This document shows, one piece after another, positions 1 to 7,965 of a stretch of DNA of 31,620 nt. The position numbers were made by a program, and so were the translations under genes. This DNA comes from JARYMI01 sp037444845 (GTDB taxonomy: Bacteria; Acidobacteriota; Aminicenantia; Aminicenantales; UBA8522): positions 1 to 31,620 of the forward strand of contig JBBILQ010000025.1 of the NCBI GenBank assembly GCA_037444845.1, given 5' to 3'. Numbering within the stretch: position 1 is the first letter of the stretch; every line of letters starts with the position of its first letter. The notes below the pieces were generated by a model. The model was not told the DNA's origin. It worked only from the letters and a program-made list of their open reading frames with translations, and searched no databases.

Positions 1-155
1 AGCCCGATCGTTTCATCCACCAGTTGGAGTGCTTCGTCTCCGTCGGCCGCTTCGAGGAACTGGTAACCCTCGTACTCCAGGATCATCTTCAAGGATTTGC
101 GGATGTTCTCTTCGTCATCGACAACAAGAATTTTGGCTTTGGCTGCGTTTTTCAT
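1..155 (-). CDS. response regulator receiver domain, N-terminal part only
   Basis: The gene starts at an ATG at 155 preceded by a good Shine-Dalgarno (GAGGTGG) and runs off the left edge after 51 codons. The translation contains ILVVDDEENIRKSL, the beta-1 strand and acidic pair (D13, D14) of a CheY-like receiver domain, followed by an amphipathic helix and the EGYQFLEAADGDEAL segment. The phospho-acceptor aspartate, expected near residue 57, lies outside the window, as does any output domain. The VVDDEENIRKSL style is common in NtrC/AtoC-type regulators that work with sigma-54, but OmpR-type regulators cannot be excluded. It is transcribed divergently from the M16 pair. Confidence 0.85.
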   Translation of the reverse strand, partial: MKNAAKAKILVVDDEENIRKSLKMILEYEGYQFLEAADGDEALQLVDETIG

Positions 156-186
156 TTCCACCTCTTTTTATCAATTTTATCACAGA

Positions 187-202
187 CACAATCCACCCGC
201 CA
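187..202 (-). promoter_or_regulatory. possible sigma-54 -24/-12 element before the response regulator
   Basis: Read on the minus strand the site is TGGCGGGTGGATTGTG. Against TGGCACG-N4-TTGCW it keeps the -24 GG and the correct spacing, but the -12 GC is GT, which weakens the case. It ends about 30 bp before the start codon, leaving room for a short leader with the GAGGTGG ribosome site. Confidence 0.3.
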
Positions 203-290
203 GCATCACGAAATTCCCAAATTTGAGACACAGCCGGGGAAGAGCGAGGATTTGCCAGGAAGATTGGATTGAGGTAGCATAAAAGCAAGA

Positions 291-1694
291 ATGTCGATTG
301 AAAAAACCTGGGGAAAAGAGCCGAAGAGGCCTGGGTTAAGAACAGGGCCGCCGGCTTATCTCATGCCTTTGTTCATTTTGGCTTGGGCCTGGCCACTTTT
401 TTCAGACGCCAAGGAGACATCGCGGAGTTTAACGCTCGACAACGGCCTGAGAGTTTTTCTGTTAGAGAAGCGTAACGTCCCGCTTGTGAACGTTGTGATC
501 GCTGCAAATCTTGGCTCCAAGGACGAAACTGCGGAGACAAGCGGCCTTGTCCATCTGCTAGAGCATTTTATCCTTTTCCGCGGCACCGAATTCCGCTCCG
601 GCAGAGAAATAAGCCAGCAAGTCCGGCGTCACGGCGGCTATTTCAACGCCCGCACAACTCCGGATCTCGCCTTTTTTGAGATTTCCGTTCCCTCCGAATA
701 CGCCGATTTTGCCCTGCGCAACCAGAAGGAGATTCTGTTTGACCTCAAGCTTGCTCAGGAGGATCTTGATGAAGAAAAGGAGGTCATTTTCGAAGAGCTG
801 AGTCAACTCGAGGACGACCCCATAAGGTACGCCACAGCCGTCGTCTACCAGAATCTCTTCCAGGGGCACCCATACGGAAATCCCATCCACGGAAATAAGG
901 AGGCCATCCGCCGCCTGACCGTTGACGACATCCAGATGTTCTATAAACAGTATTTTGTTCCCTCCAACTGCGCCCTGGCTGTTGTCGGTGATTTTGACGC
1001 GGCTGAAATGGAGGAAAAGGTGAAGGCGGTCTTTGGTGATGTCACCGGCCCTGCTTTTGAGCCAGTGAGATTCGACCAACCGCTGCTCCCAAAAAAGGGC
1101 ACGACCGAGATCGAAGTTGGACTGGATATAAACAAGGCCTACCTGGTTATCGGTGTCTTGGCTCCTGATTATAACCATCCCGACCAGTATGCCATGGACG
1201 TTCTGACGCAGGTTTTTGGCCGCGGCATCAACCCTATGTTAGGCTCTGTCCTGCGAGACCGAAGGCGTCTGGCTGAGACCGTTTTCATGGACTATCATGC
1301 CCATCAATACGGAGGGCTGGCGCTCGTCTATCTGACTCTCGACCCAAGGAACGTGCAGGCAGCCAAGCGGGAGACCATAAACTTTCTGAAACGGGCCCAT
1401 GCCGAAAATTTTTCTCCTGATGACGTTCTGGGTGAAGAGAGGATGCACGCCTACGATTTTCTGAGCAGCGCGAAAAACCAGATTCGATACAACGCCTCTC
1501 AATCCCAGGAAAAAGGACTTGCTGTCGCCACCGCCCTGGTCAGGCACCTGCTGGTCGGCAAGGCTGGTACCGCTGGCTCGTATCTTAAGCACATAGAAGA
1601 GCTCACTTCCTCTGACATCAAGAAGGCGGCAGCCAAGTATTTTAGCCGCGGAGAATACGTTGTCGTTTCGATCGTCCCGGGAAAAAAGGGTTAG
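291..1694 (+). CDS. M16 family zinc metallopeptidase (catalytic partner)
   Basis: A 467-residue M16B-type peptidase. The inverted zinc motif HxxEH is present as H88-L-L-E91-H92, and the third ligand is likely E169 in VIFEEL, followed by the usual D-D-P. A hydrophobic stretch around residues 23-37 ending SDA suggests export to the periplasm. In the second half, the place where full M16 enzymes carry the R/Y substrate-binding pair reads R322...E329, so the arginine is kept but the tyrosine is replaced by glutamate. The next gene begins 4 bp after this one and has the complementary pattern, so the two probably form a heterodimer. The start is uncertain: ATG 291 lacks a well-spaced Shine-Dalgarno (GAGGT is about 16 nt upstream), and ATG 363 would give a shorter signal peptide. 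Confidence 0.88.
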   Translation: MSIEKTWGKEPKRPGLRTGPPAYLMPLFILAWAWPLFSDAKETSRSLTLDNGLRVFLLEKRNVPLVNVVIAANLGSKDETAETSGLVHLLEHFILFRGTEFRSGREISQQVRRHGGYFNARTTPDLAFFEISVPSEYADFALRNQKEILFDLKLAQEDLDEEKEVIFEELSQLEDDPIRYATAVVYQNLFQGHPYGNPIHGNKEAIRRLTVDDIQMFYKQYFVPSNCALAVVGDFDAAEMEEKVKAVFGDVTGPAFEPVRFDQPLLPKKGTTEIEVGLDINKAYLVIGVLAPDYNHPDQYAMDVLTQVFGRGINPMLGSVLRDRRRLAETVFMDYHAHQYGGLALVYLTLDPRNVQAAKRETINFLKRAHAENFSPDDVLGEERMHAYDFLSSAKNQIRYNASQSQEKGLAVATALVRHLLVGKAGTAGSYLKHIEELTSSDIKKAAAKYFSRGEYVVVSIVPGKKG

Positions 1695-1698
1695 TCTG

Positions 1699-3054
1699 AT
1701 GCCTGCCGTTATGAGGTGGCGATGTCTTCTGGCACAAGGCTTCGTTTTCCTGGCGGCGGTTTTCATTTTGACGGCCGCGATCCTGATTTTCCCAGCCCCG
1801 GGCTCCGGCTCTTCTGCGGCGCAGAAGGAAATCCTGAAGAACGGCATGACCGTTATCTTCGAACACAATGATTCCTCGGCCACGACTTTTTTGCAGTTTC
1901 TCATCCGGGGCGGTCGGAGGGCCGAGCCGGAGGGGAAGCAAGGCCTGTCTTTTCTGACGACACGGCTGGCTGTTGAAATACCGGACTCGAGCAAGGTCCA
2001 GGAATTGATGATTTTATCCTCCCGTTTCTCGGCGTCATCGCGCGGAGATTATTCCCTCATCAACATAGAATGCCTGACGTCGAACTTTGAGCCGACGCTC
2101 AAGATCCTGTCCAAGATCATCGCCGACCCCATCATCTCGGGACTGAGAGTTGACGCGATCAAAAAATACATGAGCCATCGGTCTGAAGTTGAGAAGGACG
2201 ACGCGCTCATCATCGGACATCACGCTTCCCTAACTGCTTTCTTCGGAAGACCGGGATACGAAGGCACGATCTACGGCGATGGGGAGACGCTGCGCGCCAT
2301 AAAGACGAAGGACGCTTCGAGTTTCTATAAACGCTGGTTTACAGCTCAGAATATCATCCTATCGGTAGCCTCGGACTTGAAAAAGGAGCTGATCCTCGAC
2401 CTTCTTGTCAAATACCTGGCTCGATTTCCGTCTGCTGATTCATCAACTCCCCTCCCTGAAGTTGTCAGGCGAGTCCCCCGGGAAAGGGAAATTTTCATAG
2501 AGAGGGAGACCAAACAGACGCTGGTCAGCCTGGCTTTTCCTCTCCCCGAGATTTCGCCGCGCCGCTTTCTCCTGAACGAGGTCCTTCAAAATTTCCTGGG
2601 AGAGGGGGCCGGATCGAAGCTGTGGCCGTTGCGGACCGAGGAGAAGCTGGCCTACAGTGTGGGCTGCCGGGCGACACAAATGCTCGACGGCGGTCTTTTA
2701 GAAGCCTATCTTGAGACAGACAAGGATAAGATAGAGGAAGCATTGAAAGCCCTTACTGATACGCTCACAAGCGTCTGGAAGAAAGGGCTCACTCAAGAGG
2801 AATTCGAGGCTGCCAGGGCGGTGGCCAGGGCGAACTTCCTAAGGGATAATGAGCTCAAGGCGGTCAAAGCGGCAACGCTTGCTTCTTTCGAAGCACTCGG
2901 TCTCGGGTTTGACTATTTCGATAAATTTCTGGCCGGACTCGAAGACCTGACGCTTGATGAGACAGCGGCGCACATAAAAGACATTCTTAATCCGGAAAAA
3001 TATTTTGTGGTTATGGCAGGCCCGCGCGTTCAGACTCAGAAATGGGCGCCCTGA
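1699..3054 (+). CDS. M16 family protein lacking the zinc site (non-catalytic partner)
   Basis: A 451-residue M16-fold protein starting at ATG 1699, just after the preceding stop; an in-frame ATG at 1660 lies inside the upstream gene and is less likely. Residues about 6-32 form a signal-like hydrophobic segment. Where HxxEH should be, after a conserved G-L, the sequence reads F85-L-T-T88-R89, so zinc cannot be bound in the normal way. The R/Y pair is intact (R312, Y319 in LRTEEKLAYSVG). This is the known pattern of two-gene M16B systems, in which one subunit carries the zinc and the other helps bind substrate. The 3' end is 1 bp from the end of the convergent neighbour. Confidence 0.87.
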   Translation: MPAVMRWRCLLAQGFVFLAAVFILTAAILIFPAPGSGSSAAQKEILKNGMTVIFEHNDSSATTFLQFLIRGGRRAEPEGKQGLSFLTTRLAVEIPDSSKVQELMILSSRFSASSRGDYSLINIECLTSNFEPTLKILSKIIADPIISGLRVDAIKKYMSHRSEVEKDDALIIGHHASLTAFFGRPGYEGTIYGDGETLRAIKTKDASSFYKRWFTAQNIILSVASDLKKELILDLLVKYLARFPSADSSTPLPEVVRRVPREREIFIERETKQTLVSLAFPLPEISPRRFLLNEVLQNFLGEGAGSKLWPLRTEEKLAYSVGCRATQMLDGGLLEAYLETDKDKIEEALKALTDTLTSVWKKGLTQEEFEAARAVARANFLRDNELKAVKAATLASFEALGLGFDYFDKFLAGLEDLTLDETAAHIKDILNPEKYFVVMAGPRVQTQKWAP

Positions 3055-3055
3055 C

Positions 3056-3919
3056 TTAGTCCTCGGCGGTTTTTTTGGCCAGCTCTCTGAGTTGAACGCC
3101 TGTGTATTCTACTGTCAGAAAAATCTCTTCATCGTCCCCTTCCAAGCAGGCGACAATTTCGGTTTGTGGTGTCATCCAGCGGGAGTTTAACTTGAGGTGG
3201 CCCTGGCTGATGGCTTCGCCCCAGGCCGAGAAATCCTCCCTGTATGCTGAATCCAGCCATTTCAAATTCTCCTCGAGAGGCCTCCCGAATCGTTGGACGA
3301 GGGCATCCTTGATCTTCTGATAATCGTGGATGTAGGCGTTCTTGTCGAGGTAGCTGTTCTGAAAACGGAATCTTGTCTGGCTCAACTTGTTTGAGGAAAA
3401 AACGTACTCGATCGAGCAGTCTAAGTTGATAACCTTCTGCTCATAAGCCATGATGTCCAGGCCCTTGGATCTTTGTTGATGCGCGGGCTTTCCTTCCATC
3501 TCCAGAATCTGTTTCCTGGACAGGCCCCACTTCATCTCATCGAATTTGCGCGGCGCATAGCTGGCTTTGCGGCTTTCTTTTTCTTCCCTAATGACGACAG
3601 AGTTAAGCGCTTCGAAAAGCGGCTCGACCTTTGAATCGAGGACATAGCCTGCTTTAGTGACGCCTGTTTTAGCCGACTTGAAACAGACATAATACCAGTA
3701 TTTCTTCTGCTTCCCTGAATAAAGGAGAGAGAGCAGGTGTCCCCTTTCCAAGGTGTCGACGACTGGGCTGGCATCATCGGGCTTGAGGTGGACGTGGACG
3801 TAATCACTGGCCACGCGGAGTTTCTTGTCGAAAGCAAAGAGAAAAACAGCTGAAATGGCCGCGACAAAGATGAATATGAAGGGAAGAATTGGTTTTTCCC
3901 CTTTTGCCTGGAAAGCCAT
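3056..3919 (-). CDS. membrane-anchored protein with an SH3-like N-terminal region, function unknown
   Basis: I chose ATG 3919 because AGGAAGG lies 4-6 nt before it; an in-frame ATG at 3937 would add six residues but has no clear ribosome site. A single membrane segment (about residues 10-30) is followed by a beta-rich region, about 35-105, with features of bacterial SH3 domains (VHVHLKPDDASPVVDTLERG, later YWYYVCF and GYVLDSKV). The second half begins with MKWGLSRKQILEMEGKP, a W-G-x-S-x-x-x-x motif often seen at the start of small periplasmic repeat domains, and later has LVQRFGRP. No catalytic residues are recognisable. It is convergent with the M16 pair. A role at the cell envelope is likely from topology, but the function is unknown. 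Confidence 0.75.
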   Translation of the reverse strand: MAFQAKGEKPILPFIFIFVAAISAVFLFAFDKKLRVASDYVHVHLKPDDASPVVDTLERGHLLSLLYSGKQKKYWYYVCFKSAKTGVTKAGYVLDSKVEPLFEALNSVVIREEKESRKASYAPRKFDEMKWGLSRKQILEMEGKPAHQQRSKGLDIMAYEQKVINLDCSIEYVFSSNKLSQTRFRFQNSYLDKNAYIHDYQKIKDALVQRFGRPLEENLKWLDSAYREDFSAWGEAISQGHLKLNSRWMTPQTEIVACLEGDDEEIFLTVEYTGVQLRELAKKTAED

Positions 3920-4104
3920 TTTTTCCTTCCTGTTCATGCGCTCTTACGGCCCTGAGGTTCGCGGACGTATCCTTCAAATAGCCAACAGCAGGATGCTTCA
4001 CAAGCCAATAAAGGTCAATCCTCCCTATGGGTGAATCCTCGTGGGATTTTGCTTCACCTCAAGGGAGTAGTCCCGGCAGGGCTTTGGGAGGGCTCTCATG
4101 CCCT

Positions 4105-4306
4105 AGTGTCCCGTCTCGTAAATTCCTTGCCAAAGTCCCCTGCATAGACGGGACACTTCCAGGGGGGAGTCAAGCTCCCCCCTCGGCGCTGCGCTTTGCT
4201 CCGCTGACCCCCTGAGGGAGACGACGCCGTCCCCCTCAAACTCCCCCGCGGTGCCGCGTCTTCCGATGCTTTTGACAAAGCCAAGTTATTTGTTAGACGC
4301 GCCACT
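4105..4306. repeat. 202-bp MITE-like repeat, copy A
   Basis: This copy begins AGTGTCCCGTCTCGTAA and ends in the imperfect inverted complement (read inward from the right, AGTGGCGCGTCTAACAAAT). A second copy of exactly the same length lies at 31368-31569 and a third begins at 31570. By eye copies A and B differ at roughly a dozen positions in their first 155 bp, then show a short diverged block before matching again at the right end. There is a 12-bp inverted repeat inside the left end (4105-4116 with 4146-4157) and a GGGGGAG/CTCCCCC hairpin. No transposase is encoded. The right end overlaps the 3' end of porB. The rest of the gene-free stretch (3920-4104) holds only the upstream region of the SH3-like gene and a weak hairpin near 4028-4055. 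Confidence 0.8.
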
Positions 4307-5236
4307 GGCCGAGACCTCGGCTAGTCTATTAAGCCATTCCCAGTCCCTGTCCACGTCCTGTTGTATCTTTTCAACTATCCAGGTATTCTCCTCTTTGAAC
4401 AGATGGCCGAAACGCCCCTGGGATTTAAGCCATTCGAGGACGGGTTTTTTCTCCTTGGGCTTGTAGTTTATTTTATAGCGTCCGTTTTCAACCTCGTAAA
4501 GCGGCCAGACACAGGTGTCCGCGGCTAACTGGGCGAGCTTGATCCCTTTCGATTCATCATACTTCCATTCAGTCGGGCAAAGGCAGAGGACGTTGAGGAA
4601 GGCAGGACCCCCGGCTTCAAAAGCCTTCTTGGCCTTGTTGTAAAGGTCCTGCCAGCGGTGAGGACTTGCCTGGGCCACGTAGGGGATTTTATGCGCGACC
4701 ATGATCTGGGCCAGGTCTTTCCGGCCTTGAATCTTTCCCGGGCTCTTCGAGCCCGAAGGTGCGGTCGTTGCTGAGGCTCCGAGGGGAGTGGCAGAAGAGC
4801 GTTGTCCGCCGGTGTTGGCGTAGACGTTGTTGTCATAACAGACATAGACGAAATCATGGCCCCTTTCCACCGCGCCAGACAGGGCCTGCAAACCGATATC
4901 GTACGTGCCGCCGTCTCCGCCAACGCCGAGGAACTTGATTTTCTTTTCAGCTGGAATCTTCCCCTTGTTCTTAAGGGCTTTGTACATGGCCTCCACGCCG
5001 GCGATGGTCGAAGCGGCGTTTTCAAAAGCGCTGTGGATCCAGCTCATGTTCCAGGCTGTGCGAGGGAAAACAGTCGTGCACACTTCAAGGCAGCCCGTCG
5101 CGTTGGCGATGATGACCGGGTCTTCAGTGGCCCGCAGAATGATCTTAAAGATGGGAGGAATTCCGCAGCCCAGGCACATTCCGTGCCCGGCGACGAGTCT
5201 ATCTTCCATCTGGGCCAAATCTTTTAGTTTTGCCAT
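4286..5236 (-). CDS. porB: pyruvate (2-oxoacid):ferredoxin oxidoreductase beta subunit
   Basis: 316 residues, the thiamine-diphosphate-binding subunit that carries out oxidative decarboxylation of pyruvate to acetyl-CoA with electrons going to ferredoxin. The thiamine motif is clear: G106-G-D-G-G-T and NNVYANTGG (136-144). Cysteines C21, C24, C49 and C218/C220 match the positions used for the proximal iron-sulfur cluster in four-subunit PORs. The TPLGASATTAPSGSKSPGK segment is characteristic of PorB rather than KorB. AAGGAGG precedes the start. It is last in porGDAB, 26 bp after porA. The final residues (SGASNK) and stop codon are encoded by the end of the adjacent repeat, so the native C-terminus has been replaced. 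Substrate is inferred to be pyruvate; related 2-oxoacids such as 2-oxobutyrate are possible. Confidence 0.93.
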   Translation of the reverse strand: MAKLKDLAQMEDRLVAGHGMCLGCGIPPIFKIILRATEDPVIIANATGCLEVCTTVFPRTAWNMSWIHSAFENAASTIAGVEAMYKALKNKGKIPAEKKIKFLGVGGDGGTYDIGLQALSGAVERGHDFVYVCYDNNVYANTGGQRSSATPLGASATTAPSGSKSPGKIQGRKDLAQIMVAHKIPYVAQASPHRWQDLYNKAKKAFEAGGPAFLNVLCLCPTEWKYDESKGIKLAQLAADTCVWPLYEVENGRYKINYKPKEKKPVLEWLKSQGRFGHLFKEENTWIVEKIQQDVDRDWEWLNRLAEVSASGASNK

Positions 5237-5262
5237 GGTCGTTGCCTCCTTTTCCGAGCTCT

Positions 5263-6444
5263 TTACTCTCTCAGGTTGAGATAACCGAGCATTTCTTCGA
5301 CTTTGCCCGTCTCGGCGATTTTCTGGAGCTTGGCGGCCACTTCTTTGAAATGTTCGACGTTGATATCCCTGCCGCCCAACCCATAAACGTAGTTGACGAT
5401 TTTTGGGCGCTGGCCGTAATCATACAAGGCGGAACGGATTTCGGTGAAAAGAGGCGCACCGAAAGCTCCCGGGCTCGAAGCACGGTCGAGGACAGCAACC
5501 GCTCTCATTCTCTTCAGGGCTTCGGCGATCTTTTCGTGCGGAAAAGGCCGGAAGACGCGAGGCTTGAGCAGGCCGATCCGCAGCCCTTCGCTGCGCAGCT
5601 CATCGACGGCATCTTTGCCCGTCCCGGCCGCCGAGCTCATCACGACAATGGCCGTTTCAGCATCGTCCATCCGGTATTCCTCAAAGAACCCGTAAGCCCG
5701 GCCGAACTTCTGGCCGTATTCCCGGCCAACTTCCTCGATGACCCGGGGCGAGTTCTCTATCCCTTCGATCTGCCCTCTTTTGTGCTCGAAATAATAGTCA
5801 GTGAAATCGATCGAGCCGACAGTCATTTTGCGGCTCGTGTCTAAGAGCGGATAGACTGGGTTGAATTCACCGACGAAATTTCGGATTTCCCCGTCATCCT
5901 CAACAAGGACAGGCTCGGCTGAGTGACTGATGATAAAACCGTCCAGCCCGACCAAGACGGGAGTCCGGACGTCCAGGTGCTCACCGATGCGGAAGGCCTG
6001 GATGAAATTGTCATACGCTTCCTGGCAGTTCTCGGAATATATCTGAATCCAGCCCGAATCCCGCGCGCCCATTGTGTCGCTGTGGTCGCCGTGGATGTTG
6101 ATCGGCGCGCTCATGGCCCGGTTGACAATGGCAGCGACAATAGGCAACCTTAGCCCGGCCGCGATATAAAGCATTTCCCACATCAGGGCGAGGCCTTGGG
6201 AGCTCGTGGCGGTCATGACTCTTCCTCCTGCGGCCGCTGCCCCGATACACACGCTCATGGCGCTGTGTTCGCTTTCCGGGCAGACGAACTCGCTGCTGAT
6301 CAGGCCTTCCGCTTTGAACTGAGCGATGGTTTCCACGATGGCCGTTGACGGCGTTATCGGATAGGCCGCCACGACGTCGGGATCGATCTGACGGGCGGCC
6401 TCGGCGATCGTCTGGTTCCCGTTAAGAATCTTGACTGCGCTCAT
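5263..6444 (-). CDS. porA: pyruvate (2-oxoacid):ferredoxin oxidoreductase alpha subunit
   Basis: 393 residues, normal length for PorA. The YPITPST motif (28-34), ESEHSA (57-62), the conserved arginine of VNRA (R109), and the run HGDHSDTMGARDSGWIQ followed by SENCQEAYD are typical of the alpha subunit, which forms part of the thiamine site and the CoA-binding face. Domain order is N-terminal pyrimidine-binding domain (about 1-230), then transketolase C-like domain (about 250-370). The start codon overlaps the porD stop as ATGA (6441-6444), showing translational coupling. Confidence 0.94.
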   Translation of the reverse strand: MSAVKILNGNQTIAEAARQIDPDVVAAYPITPSTAIVETIAQFKAEGLISSEFVCPESEHSAMSVCIGAAAAGGRVMTATSSQGLALMWEMLYIAAGLRLPIVAAIVNRAMSAPINIHGDHSDTMGARDSGWIQIYSENCQEAYDNFIQAFRIGEHLDVRTPVLVGLDGFIISHSAEPVLVEDDGEIRNFVGEFNPVYPLLDTSRKMTVGSIDFTDYYFEHKRGQIEGIENSPRVIEEVGREYGQKFGRAYGFFEEYRMDDAETAIVVMSSAAGTGKDAVDELRSEGLRIGLLKPRVFRPFPHEKIAEALKRMRAVAVLDRASSPGAFGAPLFTEIRSALYDYGQRPKIVNYVYGLGGRDINVEHFKEVAAKLQKIAETGKVEEMLGYLNLRE

Positions 6445-6755
6445 TTGTTTCCCTCCTCAACGAGCCTGGTTTCCTCTTTTACCATGACAATGGCCTTTTC
6501 TTTGGTTGGACACTCCTCCGCGCACAGCCCGCAGCCAGTGCAGTAATCGTAATTGAAGCCCGTGACTTTGCCCTCTTCGACTCGAACGGAAAAATGCGGA
6601 CAGTAAAGCCAGCAAAAAAAGCACTGGATGCATTTCTCCTCGATAAACTCGGGCTTTCGGCCAGAGCGCCATGTTCCCGTCAGGTTGGACACGGAGTTGC
6701 CCGCCTGAAGGTTGATTGCCCCGATGGCGAGTTCTGTCCATGTTTCTTTTTTCAT
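6441..6755 (-). CDS. porD: pyruvate:ferredoxin oxidoreductase delta subunit (2[4Fe-4S] ferredoxin)
   Basis: 104 residues with two complete CxxCxxCxxxCP motifs: C42/C45/C48/C52 and C72/C75/C78/C82. Each set binds one [4Fe-4S] cluster with its last cysteine exchanged between clusters, as in bacterial ferredoxins. The N-terminal 35 residues with NLTGTWRSGRKPEF are typical of PorD. It passes electrons from the thiamine site to external ferredoxin. The gene overlaps both neighbours by 4 bp. Confidence 0.94.
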   Translation of the reverse strand: MKKETWTELAIGAINLQAGNSVSNLTGTWRSGRKPEFIEEKCIQCFFCWLYCPHFSVRVEEGKVTGFNYDYCTGCGLCAEECPTKEKAIVMVKEETRLVEEGNK

Positions 6756-7327
6756 CCTTCTTTGACCTCCCGGAAAGCCCTGTCGATCGTTCTGAGGTTC
6801 ATCTCTACGACCTCAGGGCGCAATTTCTTGGAAAGCGAGAGCTTGATGTTTTCCTTGAACTTCTTCAGGTCCAGCAAGTTGAGGACCTTGACCAGAGCCG
6901 CGACCATCGGCACGTTGGGGATGGCCCGGCCAAGCTCATCGCGGGCGATGGTGTAAGCATCCAGGGCGTAGATTTTTCTGTTGCCGAGCGCCAGCCGTTT
7001 TCTTATCAGCCGGATGTCAAAAGTCGTGTTCATGAGAAAGACCGCGTCCTCTTTAGCGCCATCGGCGATGTCCACGCGACCCAGCAAGCTGGGGTCTGTG
7101 ACAACAACAATGTCTGGATGATAGACTTGGCTATGGGTGCGGATTGGCTTCTGGCTGATGCGGTTAAAAGCCAGGATGGGCGCTCCCCGTTTTTCGGCGC
7201 CGAATTCGGGGAACGCCTGGACATACCGTCCTTTCTCTGAAGCGAGGACATCGGCGAGCGTCACGGCGGCGGTGACAACGCCCTGCCCGGCTCGTCCATG
7301 CCAGCGAACCTCAAGCGTTTCTTTCAT
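6752..7327 (-). CDS. porG: pyruvate:ferredoxin oxidoreductase gamma subunit
   Basis: 191 residues. The glycine-rich motif WHGRAGQGVVTAA near the N-terminus, followed by FPEFGAEKRGAPI, defines the gamma (POR_N/CoA-binding) subunit. It is first of the four por genes, overlaps porD by 4 bp (6752-6755), and starts 32 bp after the recR stop, close enough to share its transcript. An AGGAGGTT-type ribosome site precedes the start. Together porGDAB encode a complete heterotetramer. Confidence 0.93.
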   Translation of the reverse strand: MKETLEVRWHGRAGQGVVTAAVTLADVLASEKGRYVQAFPEFGAEKRGAPILAFNRISQKPIRTHSQVYHPDIVVVTDPSLLGRVDIADGAKEDAVFLMNTTFDIRLIRKRLALGNRKIYALDAYTIARDELGRAIPNVPMVAALVKVLNLLDLKKFKENIKLSLSKKLRPEVVEMNLRTIDRAFREVKEG

Positions 7328-7359
7328 CGAACCTCCTTATCAGATATCATGCTCTCCCA

Positions 7360-7965
7360 TCATTCCTTTAACTCGGTCCGTCCTTCCAGGGCCTTCTTGA
7401 TGGTGACTTGGTCGGCGAAATCAATATCCGAACCGACTGGCAATCCCATGGCCAGCCTGGTCAGTTTGATTGGAAAGTTCTTTAAAATCCGAACGATGTA
7501 GATGGCAGTGGTTTCTCCTTCGGCCGTCGGGTTGGTGGCGATGATGATCTCCTTGAACGCGCCCTTCTCAACTCTCTCGGTGAGTTTCTCCAGGCGGAGT
7601 TCGTCAGGGCCCATGCCCTTGAGGGGAGCCAGCGCGCCAAGCAAAACATGATAGCGGCCGTGAAAGATGCCTGTTTTCTCGATCGAGGAGATGTTGTAAG
7701 GCTCCTCGACGATGCAGAGAAGGTCGTCGCTGCGGTTCGAGTCGGCGCAAAGAAGGCAAGGGTCGACATGGGTGATGTTGTTGCAGACCGAGCAGTAGAA
7801 AATCCTCCTCTTAACCTCCCGGATGGACTCGGCCAGCCGGTCAGCGTCCTCCTGGGGAAGGCTAAGGAGGTAGAAAGCGATGCGCTGGGCGGTCTTGGCG
7901 CCGATTCCAGGGATTCTTTTTAGCTCCTCGATGAGCAGGTGAAGAGGCTGAGCGTAATCAAACAT
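7360..7965 (-). CDS. recR: recombination mediator protein RecR
   Basis: 201 residues, full length. An N-terminal helix-hairpin-helix (LKRIPGIGAKTAQRIAF, about 15-31), a C4 zinc finger (C58, C61, C70, C73) and a Toprim domain from about residue 81 (LLCIVEEP, then ATNPTAEGETTA) give the standard RecR layout. It loads RecA onto gapped DNA together with RecF/RecO. The start codon overlaps the ybaB stop as TGATG (7963-7967). The dnaX-ybaB-recR order is widely conserved in bacteria. Confidence 0.97.
   Translation of the reverse strand: MFDYAQPLHLLIEELKRIPGIGAKTAQRIAFYLLSLPQEDADRLAESIREVKRRIFYCSVCNNITHVDPCLLCADSNRSDDLLCIVEEPYNISSIEKTGIFHGRYHVLLGALAPLKGMGPDELRLEKLTERVEKGAFKEIIIATNPTAEGETTAIYIVRILKNFPIKLTRLAMGLPVGSDIDFADQVTIKKALEGRTELKE

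Noticed and set aside
4027..4215. Small plus-strand reading frame through the repeat, with a similar one at 31231-31478
   Set aside because: Both translate the same repeat (ending ...APLTP) and have no ribosome site or common start; the likeness is that of the DNA repeat, not of a protein.
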